The notes: generated by a model not told the origin, from the letters alone. Positions 45,188 through 57,667 are shown, numbered from the stretch's first letter. The stretch is 64,000 nucleotides of DNA from Delphinapterus leucas (GCF_002288925.2 NW_022098024.1:906797-970796); one strand, 5' to 3'. Program-made: numbers and translations.

Positions 45188-45592
45188 TGTATTATCTTCT
45201 TAGGGCTGCTGTGTAACAAAATACCACAAACTAGAAAGCTTAAAACAACATAAATTTATTGGTTCATGATTCTGGAGGCCAGAAGTCCAAAATCAGGGTG
45301 TTGGCAGGGGCATGCTCCCTCTGGGGCCTCTAGGGAAGGATGCTTCCTTGCATTTTCTCTAGCTTTTAATAGCCCCCTGGGTCCTTAATTTGTGGCAGCA
45401 TAACTCCAGTCTCAGCCTCCATCTTCACATGGCCATTGTCTGTGTTTTTATTTGTCTTCACATGGTGTCCTCTTCCCTGTGTCTCTGTCTTCTCTTCTTG
45501 AAATAAAGCCAGTCGTATTAGATTAAAACTCACCCTATCAAATATGACCTCATTTTAACCAGATTACATCTACAAAGAGTAGACTCACCAAG
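45188..45592 (-). repeat. MLT1-type LTR (ERVL-MaLR), inverted
   Basis: 'ttcttagggctgctgtgtaacaaa', 'aaacaacataaatttattgg', 'ggaggccagaagtccaaaatcagggtgttgg', 'ctccatcttcacatggcc' and 'accctatcaaatatgacctcattttaacc' are the inverted MaLR LTR order. The far end is lost at about 45592. Confidence 0.85.
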
Positions 45593-47155
45593 CGAGTCTG
45601 TTTAATGGAAGGCAGAAAGGGAAAAACCAAAGAAGGAAGGGTTAGGGCTCCTTTCTTTAAAGAAGGTGGTTTTATTGTCATGCTGGAGGCAAGGGTCTCC
45701 AGCATTTGCATTCATACTAGGCAAAGAGCTCCAGAGGGATTAGTGCCTTAGAAAACCTTGGCTGTGTTTACTGTAGGGATAAAACGTTGAGCAAAGCCTT
45801 TCTTACCATATTTCTAAGCAAACGACTCAGTGTATTGCCGTTTTTGAGATGAGAATGCTTCAAATGAGATTACTGCCGCATTGAATCTGGGTTGCGATTG
45901 GAGATGATTTATCCTTTCAAATGACCAACATATTTGCAAGACCCTCCAGAGTGACTGACTTTCTATTGCACATTGTGTTGATTTCTCATTTATGGTAGAC
46001 AAAGACTAATGATCAGAGCTGGAGGAAAAGCACTTTCAGCTCTGCATTCAAAGGATAATCTTAAGGCAGCCTAAGACCCTTTGAATTTTTTGTTTATTTT
46101 TACATTTGTGGTGCAGAGACTCCAGAAGCTCTGACTATCAATCCTGGCTTTTTTATTTCAGGGGCAAATCATGTACACTCAGTATCTTTGGGGAGGAAAC
46201 TTGAGGGCATAGGCAATGTAGGAGTTATCTGCTAAGTGGTCCTTTAGATAGTGCATTAGTCATAGCGCACAATGGATCAGAGACTCAGGAATCATCCTGT
46301 GGACTCAGCACACGTTTCTGCCCTCTCTCACCTTTCCCTGCACAGGCTGGATTCTAAGACTGACATTTGAGAAGATGGTGGAGAGTCTGTATCCCTATCA
46401 AAATATGCTCTTGGTGTTTCCATCCAGACTTCCTTGCCTTACCTCCTCATTTTGACAGAGCCTTTCTGTGAGAAAATGGCATGTACTTCCAGAGAAATGT
46501 CAGCAAGATAGGCAATTAATATGAGTTGTCGGCACATCTCAGGGTCAGAAGATTAGAGTACTTCAAGTATTATTAGAATTCCATCTCTAACTCTGTGCAT
46601 GATAGAGGGCAAAGGAGCTCCTTAAAAGAGAAGGAATAGGATGAATTCAGAAACAATCCTTGCATCAGCACAGACACGTGAACTCACACACACAATTATC
46701 ACTGTCTAGTATTCATGCTGATTCAATGCATACTCTACAATTACCTTTTAATTACAGTGCCCCATGAGAGGGGTATGAATAGTGGCAAGGCAAGTTTCAG
46801 GCCCTCGCAAAACTCACAATGCATATGTGGAATGTGACAGATACATAAATGGCTCTAAAATAGACAGAGCACTGACAAAGATGGCCTTAATGTTTCCATA
46901 AGTTTGACTAAACTTGAGATATGTTCTTCCTGACTCTAGGTCCCTCCCCTATAAGCCGACCCTTACAGAATCCAGATGGTCTCTTCCCTTTCTTTTCTTG
47001 GAGCATTTACTTTAGAAAACTCATAAATTTTTTTTACCCTTTAGTGATATAAAACTTTCTAAAAGTCTCTGGCCAAAAAATCTCTGCTTTGATGTAAACA
47101 GATGCTCAAATTTTGAATCATATTCAAACTATTGACTTTATATATAGAACACTGA
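45593..47155. other. Unassigned
   Basis: About 1.5 kb without gene or nameable repeat. One 62-codon minus-strand frame (45814-46002) has no known motif. Confidence 0.4.
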
Positions 47156-47573
47156 TGCATACAAAAAAAAGGCCAGAGCTCAGGGATGACAGGTGAATGT
47201 CCCACTGACCTGCCCGAAAGGGGGCATCATGCCATGGGTGAGATGAGGCCAGCCTCAGTTTCCCCACTGGCTGTGCAGCCTCAGGTCTAAATGGGGCCAC
47301 AGTACTCACAGGCTCTGAGCGCTGCAGTGCTGGTGTCAGCACCCATGCAGGCTGTGGCTCATGAAGGGCAGGAGGTGAATTCAGGCAGGTGAGAAATGGT
47401 GACGCTCCACCTACCTGTCTGGAGGAGCAAAGAATCAACTCGAATGCCTCAGCCAAGGCCTGAGTCAAGCTCTCTAAGCGTGGGCTGCTGGAGGGTGGGC
47501 GTTGTGAGGGGGTGGGAGGCTGGGGACAGGGGAGATCCCCCTCAGCGAATAACCCTTCCTTCTCTCCACCCAT
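47124..47573 (-). other. Longest open frame of the window; function not recognised
   Basis: A 149-codon minus-strand frame lies in the GC-richer segment 47160-47560. It is rich in Pro, Ser, Leu and Ala, with a hydrophobic C-terminal end that reads into AT-rich DNA. I see no domain, no Kozak-like context that I would trust, and no splice structure. GC-rich, TA-poor DNA gives long frames by chance, so I do not call a gene. The + strand from about 47600 to 47770 ('ccctttgaaatgtaatcac', 'gtgggggaggacaagagcctaac') recalls an endogenous-retroviral LTR from hoofed mammals, so this whole GC-rich block may be LTR-derived. Confidence 0.25.
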
Positions 47574-47773
47574 TAGAAAAATAAAAAGGCACTGGCCAAT
47601 TATAACCCCTGACTGTCTTTCTCAAGGACTTGGGAGTCATCCCTTTGAAATGTAATCACAACAGAAGATAATACCCCTATCTCCCAATCTGTGGGGGAGG
47701 ACAAGAGCCTAACTTCCTGCTCCATGTTTTTAGCCCCCTGTCCTAGAGACGAAAGTTTACTTTTCCTTTGGGT

Positions 47774-47884
47774 AAGGCCCAAGGAAAAAGGCCCAAGGAA
47801 AAGGTCCAAGGAAATGGCCCAAGGAAATGGCTCAAGGAAAAGACCCAAGGAAAAGGCCCAAGGAAAAGGCCCAAGGAAATGGCC
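47774..47884. repeat. 13-bp minisatellite, about 8.5 units
   Basis: Tandem array of a unit close to AAGGCCCAAGGAA. Units are 13 bp (one is 14), with single-base variants: ggtcc, ggctc, gaccc, and aat or aaa between units. Because 13 is not a multiple of 3, each frame cycles through the same words, and all three + frames and at least one minus frame stay open. This produces the repetitive RPKEKAQGKGP-type and FLGPFPWAFSL-type translations across 47600-48057. They are not genes. Confidence 0.95.
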
Positions 47885-47889
47885 TGTGC

Positions 47890-49600
47890 TCTGCCCCCTC
47901 CGCTCCAGCTCCTTCAAACCTCTTCCACTTTCTTCCAGTGGCGTTTAGTTCAGACTGCGTTCTGCTTTCTTTCTCCTATTTCAATAGCCTTCAATTACAT
48001 TTTCCTAACTTTCTAGCTTTGCTCACTGAAATTTTTGCTTGGATAGCACTAAGGTAATGCTCTGGACAGTCAGAAGAATGTATGTGTTGGGGGACAGCAT
48101 GCAAGGTTTCAAAATACTGGAGGCACTTAACACCAGATCTTTGGATTTTAATGAGTAGTATTTTCAGAGGAAAAAGTAGAGAAAGAATAAGATGAAGCAA
48201 AATAAGCAAACATTAAAAAGTTCATCCATTGGTCAAACATCAATTCAACAAATGATCTTTACCAAATGAAAAAAAAAGTATTAAAGTTAGGTTTTGAGTT
48301 TCTATCCATTCACAATGGATGGGTGCAGAATGGAGGCTGTGGCTACCAGAATTCCGTTGTTACCAAGCTTCCGGGCTCTCCTGCTCTCCTCCTGACCCCT
48401 CTCTACCTCTCAGGCTAACCATTATTTTTATTTCTTTGCTCCTCAGGCTTTCTTCTACCCCCTTCCCATCTCTATCTCCCTACATCTAGTGACTTCCTCT
48501 GCATCCCTCAGTCCCTCCCCACCATGCGTCCTCATGCAAGTAAAGGGAGCTGGAGAAGAGAGAGGAAGATGAGTCCATAGTCGAGTCTCAGCCACTGCTC
48601 CCTCCCAAAGGGTGAAAAATTATGAGCAGAGAAGAAGTGGAAGACTGAGGGACATTGAGTAAGGGATACTAAAAGACAGTGTTCTGTAAAGAAAAAAATA
48701 TGACACTTCCAAATTAGGTTAATTCAAAAAGGCCTATAAAAAGGGACTATTTCAAAGGTGTCCATAGAGTGTAGGGAAACCACAAAAATAGTACAGTATC
48801 CCAGGAATAGTACCCCCAGACTAGTGTGCCACCCCTAGTCTTGAAAGTTTAAGGGGAGGGAGAAGTTTCTAGAGTCTGTAGATGACAGAGCTGGCTCGAG
48901 AGCTATCTGACAGGGCCTATGACTTTTAGTCTGTGGGTAGTGCCAGCTATAGCTACCATGTAGGCATAATAATCCCAACCTCTTTTGCTCTCTTTCATTT
49001 TCTTGCTAGTGTTTCCTATTGGCCTAACCCTTCTGAAAGCCAGAGGGCAAGAGAGCCCACTGATGCCATCCATACAGGTCAGTCTTGGGGAAGAGAGGAG
49101 AATGGAGAAGAGGAAACCGATCTGAACGGGCAAATGGAAGATGTTTGGCATAGATAAAAAATAGGAAGACAGAGGCAGAGAGAAAGGCGACCAAGGGGTT
49201 GAAAAGCCCTAGAGGGCAGGAAACATCAAGGAGCTACGTAAGAGGGAATAAAGGACAGAAAGAGGGAAAACTGAAGCATGGAACTAAGAGAAACAAAGGG
49301 ACAAGGGATCTGGACATGGAATTCTAACTCTGCAGCCATCCTAGAATCTGTCAAAGCATTAAATAAAAATTCTCGTAAAGATTATTAATAGAAACCAAGA
49401 AGAAAGAAGTCTTTAGGAAGTCAGTATCTTTGGTGAATTTGGCATATTGTCATTAACAAATTGATATTTTGGCAAATGAAACAGGGTTTCAGTAAATTTA
49501 TTTTTTCATGTTAGATTGCTTCCAAGGAAAGTTGTATAATTGGAGAAGTTTAGGGAACAGTAGGTTTGGTTTGCTGCATATTTATTATCTGGTAAAAAAT
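47890..49600. other. Unassigned
   Basis: No gene. 48380-48540 is pyrimidine-rich and 49085-49310 is purine-rich. Frames near 48903-49157 on both strands have no known motif. Confidence 0.4.
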
Positions 49601-49619
49601 GTTGGTGTGTTATAAAGAG

Positions 49620-50075
49620 AGATTGGGGCCCATGTCAATCAAGAGGCTATCAACTTCTAACCCATGCATAGCCTTACCATCTTGGTGACAGCTGATTCCC
49701 AACAGGGAAGTTCACCCAAGTCTTTGTGTTTAGAGTTTTTCTCGGGGCTTAGTCACATTGGTATTGTTTGTTGCACACTTAGCTGACCTTAGCCTCCAGC
49801 CTCTCTAGATGTTGAGCTCGTAAGCATAGTCCAACTCCCCCCCAACCTGCCACCATAAATCACATTGTTAGCATAGGCTGTCTGGTATGGCCCAAGGCCC
49901 CAAATAAATAAAGACCCTCCTATCAGGCAGGGCGTACCAAGGGCTTAGAGGTTACCTCTCAGGAGCCAAGACAAAGGGCCAAACATTTCTCTCTATTTAC
50001 TGCACAGAGGACCTTGAATACAATGACCTATGGTGGAGAGTTTGGTGTTCAGTAGCATCTCACTGCACTTACTGG
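49620..50075. repeat. Possible ancient LTR or transposon remnant, family unassigned
   Basis: 'ttcacccaagtctttgtgtttagagtttttctcggggcttagtcac', 'cctccagcctctctagatgttgagctcgtaa', 'aaatcacattgttagcataggctg' and 'cctatcaggcagggcgtacc' form a block I recall as a dispersed mammalian repeat, with AATAAA at about 49904-49910. I cannot name the family or fix the strand. Confidence 0.35.
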
Positions 50076-50975
50076 GGGAGGTAGCAGGGGAACCATTGAA
50101 TAATGTTTTTTTCTCCTCAGTGCCAATATTGATATGAAAATAAAATAATGCATTTAACCTGCTGTGTTTTCTTCTGTGTATTTTCTTTTCCCTTCTATTG
50201 TATCTCTATTTTAATTGCCCCTCCTATCTCTATTTCCCTTTTGTCAATACTGCACTCCTTCAGTAACCTTGAACTCTTTGTGGTGACCCAGTAATTTATG
50301 CAGAACAGAGACTAAGCTTCATTTTCATTGCAGAATCTTAGAAAATGCTTTTATCTTGTGCTTTTGGCCAATATTATAGGGAGACAGAATATAGCCTTTC
50401 AAATGCAGCTCAAAGACATAAATTTTCCCATTTATATTGGTCAGTTCCTTTTCTAATAACAGCGATTTCTCTCTCCTAAAGATTCATGATATATGAAGAG
50501 ATGGACAAATCATTCTCTCCATTTTCATAATATTTCATCAGAGAAATCATCCAGTGATTATATGAAGCTTTGATATAAAAGTCAATCAACATAAGATTAT
50601 CTTTTAATCAGAGTCCTTTTGATTTTTTAGACACCAGATGTTTTACTGTAAGTCACAGGTATCCCTCCACTCCAGATTTCAGAGGCAATAGTGAAGATGA
50701 TTTAGGAGTCGTATATTCTATATTGCAAATACAAGGAAGCAAAAACAATCAGCTATATCTGTTACCCATGGAGCCTATAAGATATTCTAAGATAAAAGTT
50801 AATGTAGAATATCACTGGGAATGTTAGATAATGAAAAGGGCAAATAAGCAAAAACAAAGGGGTCTGGAATAATAGGAGCTCTACAATAAGGCTGACTGAG
50901 GTAAACTCTGCCCTGCTAAGCCTTATTCCACCGGAGGATACTGTTTTGACATCTTCTCATCCCTTTAATGCTTCC
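50076..50975. other. Unassigned
   Basis: No gene or repeat recognised. Confidence 0.4.
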
Positions 50976-50979
50976 TTCC

Positions 50980-51404
50980 TTCCTCTTGAAGTTCTAAAGC
51001 TCATGAAGTGAGGTTATTGTTGCTGCTTGTTAACCATTTCTACCTTGTGACTTTACAGCCACTGGATTGGATTATATTTCTTGAACTTCCTTGTTTGGGT
51101 GGGGCAAGTGACAATCCTGGCCAACAAATAATAAGCAAAAGTAATACCTGTCACTTCCAGTAGGAGAATTTAATTACTTGTGCAAAGACACTCCAGAGCT
51201 TTTCCTTTCCTTCTAACAACAACTTTTGCTTTCCTGACAATGATTCCTACTTCAGCGTGGAATGCAGTGACAGTGAGTAGAGTGACCGCCCAACCAATCA
51301 GAGGTTGACAGGTACTATAAGTGAGGTGTATACCATTGTTTTTTTAAGTCAATGATATTTGGTGTTTTTTCAGCAGTATAATCTACCCGATCCTCACTGA
51401 TACA
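50980..51404 (+). repeat. MaLR-type LTR remnant (tentative)
   Basis: 'ggcaagtgacaatcctggccaac', 'acctgtcacttccagtaggag', and the end 'tttttttaagtcaatgatatttgg' with 'cagcagtataatctacccgatcctcactgatac' follow a known mammalian LTR order. The family's end reads 'ttaagccactgagattt ... cagcataacctagcctatcctgactgatac'. Strongly diverged. Confidence 0.6.
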
Positions 51405-52785
51405 TGCAGCTCTGAGAATTAATAAGCTAAGTGAACCTAGAGCTCATTGTAAATAAAATTCACTCTTTTTCCTAAGCCTTAACCCCAAGATTGGTAATAC
51501 AAAGCTGGACCCTGTCTGCATTACAGATTTAGACCTCTGGAAATGTTTATTCAAATTGTGTTCATTGTACTACATAATGAAGAAATGTGAATCTCACCTC
51601 ATTCAAGTGGATCCCAAAATTTATTATGGCTCTAAAATTACCTCATTCTATACATTGCTAAGGGACTATTGAAAGGTATGGAGATATAATGAATATACCT
51701 TTCTGAAGCATTTCAAGCATCCAAGAGAGAAGGTTATTGAGGGTGAATGAAGGTGTTGTTGGATGTTTGTTTATTGCATAATGGGTGTGGGTTCGTTCCT
51801 GGCATTGCCCATCTTCCATCAGCGCTGCTTCTGAATGCCAGCTTAAGACCTTATTTTACATTTATTGTTTTCACTAATTTCCCTGAAGTATTACTTTTCA
51901 ATATATGCTAAACTAGTCTGGTATTTAACTTGTTTTTACCTTTAACTTGTTGCAAATAATGAGTTAGAGTGGTAGAAAATCAACTTGGCTAGAAGCCATT
52001 CTTTTACTTATTCAGTGGTTGGTCTCTGATGGGAGGATCCTTCTCTAGAGAGAGTCTTAAAAGCCGAGGTATAAAGCTGGGAAGGTAGACTAGGAGAAAC
52101 GTGGCAGTTTGACCAGTAAAGGTACACATCTCTTAATTCCAGAAATGTTCAGAGTACCACTACAGCTTTGTGCAGGAGGGAGCATGTATATGCAAAGGGA
52201 GATGTGGGTAGATCCAATGGCCTTTAATATGAATCGATCAACAAGGTAGAATTTACGACTCTCCTGTGCTGTTTGACCTCAGATAATGGGAGTTCCCTTT
52301 TAACGTCTGTAGTCATCTGATATTTAAATAGCTATATATTTTTGCTGTCAAATTTAGAAGGCATCTGTTACCACAGTTATTCTATTTGTAGATGCCAAGG
52401 GGAAAATTTGCATATGCACTATTGCTGAACCAGGTCTCTTTTAAGGCTCCCAGGGTTTCAGTATTATGATCCAAATCAGGCAAATGAATGAGTAATAATG
52501 ACAAACTGTAGATATAGCAGGTGAGCTTTTGAACCTGTTACCCGATTAACGACAGGATTCCTGGGACTGGTGGAAAATGTCATTATTAAGGGACCGCCAA
52601 ACGGTCCTGAGATCAGACCATATGCATATTATCATGTCTGTTTACAACACCATCTAGAAACCCATCTTGCAGAGTTGAAGCAATTGTTAGAAGTAAATGA
52701 GCAACAAAACCACAGACTAATTATTATAGTGAGTTTTCCTATCAGAGTCAGAAGTCCCAATCTCAGTGCTGTCATTTTTTACTAA
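51405..52785. other. Unassigned
   Basis: No gene or repeat recognised over about 1.4 kb. The 71-codon + frame at 52570-52785 (ends in VIFY) has no known motif. Confidence 0.4.
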
Positions 52786-52794
52786 GGAATGAAG

Positions 52795-52990
52795 ACAGTT
52801 CATTCATATAACAAATATTTATTAAGCACTTATTGTGTATCAGACTTTTTTTTTTTACTAGACACTGGAGTACTTTGTGGAACCAAACAGACAAGTAAGC
52901 CAGAGGCATAGTCCCTGCCCTCACTAAGCTTACAGACTAATGTAGGGGAGGCCACATGAATTTTAAAAAATCAACAAATAAATGGACAGT
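52795..52990 (-). repeat. L2 LINE 3' fragment, inverted
   Basis: 'cattcatataacaaatatttattaagcacttattgtgtatcagac', then 'accaaacagacaagtaagcc' and 'agtccctgccctcactaagcttacagactaatgtaggggag' are the inverted L2 3' end. A T-run at 52848-52857 interrupts it. Confidence 0.75.
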
Positions 52991-54020
52991 CTCAACTGTA
53001 ATAATTCCTCTAAATGCAAGGCGTTAATTTCCAGATTTTTTTTCCTGCTGGACTCTGAAGTATTATGAACGATGAATGATCTTTATTAGAAAGAAAATAC
53101 TAGTGCTCCTATTTGATTGACATAGCACACTCCTCACTGGAAACAATCTTGACAGTTGCAGCCTCCCTCTCACTCTCTCCCCACAACGTCAACGTAATTT
53201 TTTAGAAAGCTCCCATTTGGCAAACTCAGTTTCCCATTCTCCCATACAGCAGAATATAGATCTTGCTTGAAAGCATATGTAAGATAAAAGAAACTTTCAA
53301 TGAAAGTTGTCACAACTACATTCTGCAAATACAGTATCCAGGATGATTCCGAAACTTTATAGTAAATCTCAGTATAGAAAGAGGGAAATGGCAACTGTGT
53401 GGAAAATATAATAATGAAATTATGGAAGACAAACTGAAACTCAGTAGTAGAAATAGAATTCTTGATTACGCCTGCTCTAGTTCTCTCTGAGGTGAATGAA
53501 TAATGAAACGCAAGCAAATGAAGAAGCTTAATAACTCATTTTTAAAGAATAATTCACAGACGTTTTGGGAGAAGGCTACCAGAATTAAAAAACTTGACTT
53601 TTTAAAGAGATATTCTTTATACTTTTAGTTTTGAGTAAGGTATGGCACATATCCTGTTGATCTAACATTTACAATATGAAAAGGCAGCTAAGGCGCTGAT
53701 GGGTGGGAGCAGTGTTTGGAAGGATGATGCAGTTGAGTGTCCTTTGGTCTGCACGAACCGAGGATTAAATCATGCTCTTTGTCACCAACCCTTATGTTTA
53801 GGAACCGTGCTGTGCTTCATAGCGTATATTTTCAATGGAGGCATAACATGTGAGGGAGCATGCATTTAGAGGATAGTTGGCTGCAGAGGAGAAGGCAACA
53901 CTGAGTTTCTAGACATCATAAACCCCTGTCTCTTACAGGTAATTAGGATAAAGGAATCAACCTGCAACCTAGATGGCGTACACCTACATGGTAACATCAT
54001 ATATATACATAACCATATAT
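52991..54020. other. Unassigned
   Basis: No gene. The 115-codon minus-strand frame at 53170-53517 is one of the longer frames but shows no domain or family features I know. Confidence 0.35.
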
Positions 54021-54024
54021 ATGC

Positions 54025-54052
54025 ATCACCATATATATATATATATGGTGAT
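54025..54052. repeat. Perfect 28-bp AT-rich palindrome
   Basis: Fourteen bases (ATCACCATATATAT) are followed by their exact reverse complement without a spacer. The core is (AT)n; the outer CACC/GGTG arms are also symmetric. Nearby, 53996-54024 holds a further TATATA-rich imperfect inverted segment. The sequence can form a hairpin or cruciform. Confidence 0.95.
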
Positions 54053-54830
54053 TACTGTGGATGTAGGAATTGAACGTGCAATCAAGACCTCATGCGTAGC
54101 CATATCTTGCTCAGGCTAACTCTGCTAAGCAGATTCTAAAGCCTGAGGCCTAAGGAAAAATATTTTAAACTTCTGGTCAAGTGAAACACTTGAGAAATAA
54201 GTGAGCCTTAAGGGGATGTCTCTGCTCTGCAAGTGGGGGAACACAGTAAATAACCCAGAAGAGCTGCAGATAAAGATTTTCGTTTTCTATAGCAATGCTC
54301 CCAAAGAGTGGTATGCCTTAAGGAAAAAATGAGAACCGTAAAACAAGAGAGAAAGAGACTTTTTATGACTGTATGGTTTAGAATGCCTGGGCTCCTAAGG
54401 GAATCTAACTGTTGGCATATAGGAAAAACTTGGAGAGAAAACAGTATGAGAAGTTTAAATTTCACTTGCTCCCATCTTTTCTTTACTGTCTGTCCTTCAC
54501 AGTAGGAAAGGATTTTCTAGGGTGAGAGAAAAATGAGAGTCAGGGGAAAAAATGAGACAGAATTGAGGGTAAATCCCAGAGGAAGGGGCCCTGTGCCCAC
54601 TCCCTGGGACACGTTCTAAGAGGTGGTGAGCCATCAGATACATTTATAGGATGGGAAAACAGAGAGGCTCGTGCCCTGCAGTAGGATAACAAAGGTAATT
54701 GGGGGGTTTTAGTAATATATACCTAAGCTTACAATTAGTTCATACTTTTTAAATATGTTATCCTTTAATAAATATTGATTTCTACACAGAAGTTATTCAG
54801 AGAACTCCCAGTTGTTCAGCTGTTCTCTGC
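54053..54830. other. Unassigned
   Basis: No gene or repeat recognised; short frames on both strands at 54208-54505 have no known motif. Confidence 0.4.
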
Positions 54831-54834
54831 AGTG

Positions 54835-55252
54835 GGTTATTGGTGCCCCCAAGTTATGCACATATCCTAATTCCCAGAACCCGTGTGAATTTGAAAAATC
54901 ATCTCTGCAGATATAATTAAGGTTCTTGAGATGAGACCATTCTGGATTATTGAGGAATGGGGACCCTAAATCCAATGACAAGTACACTTATAGGAGACAT
55001 ACAGGAAAGAAATACAGAGAGAAGAGGAGAGCACATATGAAGACAGTGGTTAGAGATGCAGCCACAAACCCAGAAGTGCTGACAGTTACCAGAAGCTAGA
55101 AGACCCAAGGGTCCTCCCTAGGGTCTGTGGGAGGAGTGTGACCCTGCCAACACCTTGGTTTTGGGTTTCTGACCTTCAGAACTATGAAAGAATGAATGTC
55201 AATTATTTTAAACTGCCAAGTACTTTCATACAGCAGGCCTAGGAAACTAATA
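54835..55252 (+). repeat. MLT1-type LTR (ERVL-MaLR), solo
   Basis: 'cacatatcctaattcccagaaccc', 'ctctgcagatataattaagg', 'gatgagaccattctggatta', 'ggaccctaaatccaatgacaag', 'agatgcagccacaaaccca' and the end 'cagcaggcctaggaaactaatagaac' are in MaLR LTR order. It is the same lineage as 27335-27848. Confidence 0.85.
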
Positions 55253-56410
55253 GAACCCCACCCACATGCTCAGCTGTAAGCAAATGCATTCCTAGAGTAA
55301 CTTCGTGACTGTTGAGACTCATTCCAGCTCCCTTCTGCAGCAGTTAACTCCATATACTGTGTTTAAACAGAATATTTGAAATAAACAGTGATAGCGCGGT
55401 AATTACAAAGATGAGTAACAGAACTTGAATTATTTCACTTCTGCCATAATGTGTGACTCATGAAATTTTTATTTGTGCTTAAAATTTTAAAGAGTTCAAT
55501 AGAGCATGAACTGAGAGGTACGATATTTTTGTTGGTTGAGTGTATGTATGAAATATTTTACTGAATTTAAATATCTTTAACATAGAGATTTTTCAACTTC
55601 TTTATTGTAATTGTTATTAAATTATGGTAGTGTTATCACAGCAGAAGAGTACTATTTATTTTAAATTTCCCCCAAAGGAACATCAGTTTAATTAGAAAGT
55701 ACAAATTTATTACTCTTTTCGTTTGTACTGTTACATTTATTATTTATTACTTTACTGGTATGATCATATATACAAAGTTTAATAAAAGAAAATTTTCACT
55801 GAATGCGTTTTTTCTGACCATTATTATTATTCATGTCATTTTGTCATTATTTGAAAATAATTTTGATGTATAAAGAATGAGTTTTCAAAACTAGCTCTCT
55901 GAGACACAAATATATTAGGCAAGCCCACTGCTGGCTTGTTGTCTGGTTAGAGCCCAATAGTAAGGCAAGACTGTGCGGGAGAAATGGCAAGTGCTCTACT
56001 GGGTAGATGAGGTTGTAGTGTCACGGAGGATCCCTTGTCCCAGCATGTTTTGAAATCAGGAGGATTTCCATGTGCTCCACAGTGATAATAATACAGTCAA
56101 GAAAGTCACTGAGCCTGTAGATTGCTCTCTGACGACTTTTGTGAACTAAAGTCTATACACAATACAAGATGATGCTGGCCTTAGTGGATGCTGGTCCAGA
56201 CAGATACTTAGAATCACTCCTCTTTACTGTTCACCATTAACACCTTTGTAAGCCTTCTCAACTTCCAAAATGAAGGAAGTAGCGTGGGGCATCCAACTGA
56301 CGGAGATATGTTTCTACCTTCTTTGCAGAATGAAAGCTTATAGAAATTTAGCTAAGTTGGAGTTTACTAAAGTTACTTTTCTTGCTCGTCTTCCCAGTGG
56401 ACTAGAATTT
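55253..56410. other. Unassigned AT-rich sequence
   Basis: No gene or repeat recognised. Confidence 0.4.
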
Positions 56411-56414
56411 ATAT

Positions 56415-56555
56415 ATATAATATACATTTCCCAGAAGAGTAAACTGAGATTCAGATTATGTGACTTGTCTAAGATCTCACAAGTAATTAAAGAGAGAACT
56501 AAGATTCTAACACAGGTCCATCTAATTCCAAGAACCCCACCTTTTCTACCATGTT
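56415..56555 (-). repeat. MIR SINE
   Basis: 'cagaagagtaaactgagattcag', 'gtgacttgtctaagatctcacaag' and 'gaactaagattctaacacagg' are the inverted MIR. The + frame at 56270-56557 overlaps it and is not a gene. Confidence 0.75.
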
Positions 56556-56704
56556 AGGTTATCACTCCAGGAACCACTGAGACTTCTGAGTTATGGAAAA
56601 AGAATAAACTGAGACAGTTTCAGGACAACAAAGTGTTGTCCCCTAAGTTTTAGAATTATTTTCTCCCAAAGTTTTGGTTATTTTTGCCCTTGGCTTACCT
56701 TGGA

Positions 56705-56925
56705 AGAGCAGTATGGCTCAATGGCAAGCTGGATTCAATCCATTTTTACCTCTCATCAGCTGTGTGACCTGGGGAAATTTCTCTACCTCTCAGTATCTTT
56801 TATTCTCATCTCTTATATGAGGAGAGAAATAACTAGAGAAATGCAGAGATTAGAAATTGCAAATATAAAGCATCTGGAACCTAGTAGGGCATTACCAATT
56901 GGAGCTATTTTATATTACCTTTATT
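56705..56925 (+). repeat. MIR SINE
   Basis: 'gagcagtatggctcaatggc', 'ctcatcagctgtgtgacctgggg', 'tctacctctcagtatctttt' and 'aaagcatctggaacctagtagg' follow the MIR order nearly end to end in sense orientation. The + frame at 56700-56927 is a translation of this SINE. Confidence 0.82.
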
Positions 56926-57665
56926 AAGATATAATATTCCAGAATAGTTGCAAATGTCATTATCATTCTATACACAGCCTCTGATAACTAGTATTTGAAA
57001 AGGTATAACTGAAGATTACTGTTTTACTTATCCATTGATGTATTGTTTATTTTTGCTGACAATTTTGAGTATATAGGCCTGCCTGGTGCATACAGAGACA
57101 GGTTCAACCTAGATGGGGCATTAATTCCCTTCAAATTCTCTTTCTTTTATAACTTGCTGATCCTCTCTCAGCATGAAATTGATGAAGAAATTCACATCAC
57201 TTAATTCTTTTCATAATCACCTAGTGCGAAACTAGCAAGGAAGGACTTTTTTTTTTTTAATGGGTAATGAGCCAAGTGAGGCATGCAGAAGGGAATAGAG
57301 TTGGCTATTCAAGTGCAAGTTTCTTCCCTCTTATGAAATGCCCTAGATAAGCAGTATTCCCTGCTGAGCTTCACAGATCAGATTGGTGTTCTGGAAGTCT
57401 GTTATGTTGGTAGAGACAGAAAGTAAAAGGGATAAGAGGTGAGAACAGGGAACATTGGTTGTGGAAAATGGAAAAATGAACAAAACTAAAGCAACTCATC
57501 CTGGCTGTTTCTGAAATGAAACAGTAGAAAGGGGATAAAGAGTGCATATGAGGTGAGACTCTCTATTAAAAAGATGTCCTTTAAAATATTTCTGCTGGAA
57601 AATAAAGGAGAAAAGAGATGAAAGCACTTATCTTTGATAGAAACTTCATACTTCTAACGATAGTT
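56926..57665. other. Unassigned; T-run at 57248-57259
   Basis: No gene or repeat recognised. Confidence 0.4.
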
Positions 57666-57667
57666 TC

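Noticed and set aside
47600..48057. Several overlapping frames with repeated KEKAQGKGP-like or LGPFPWAF-like words
   Set aside because: All arise from the 13-bp minisatellite, whose unit length makes every frame cycle through the same words.
53170..53517. 115-codon minus-strand frame as a gene
   Set aside because: AT-rich DNA, no domain, no splice-like borders and no repeat or gene family recognised; length alone is not sufficient.
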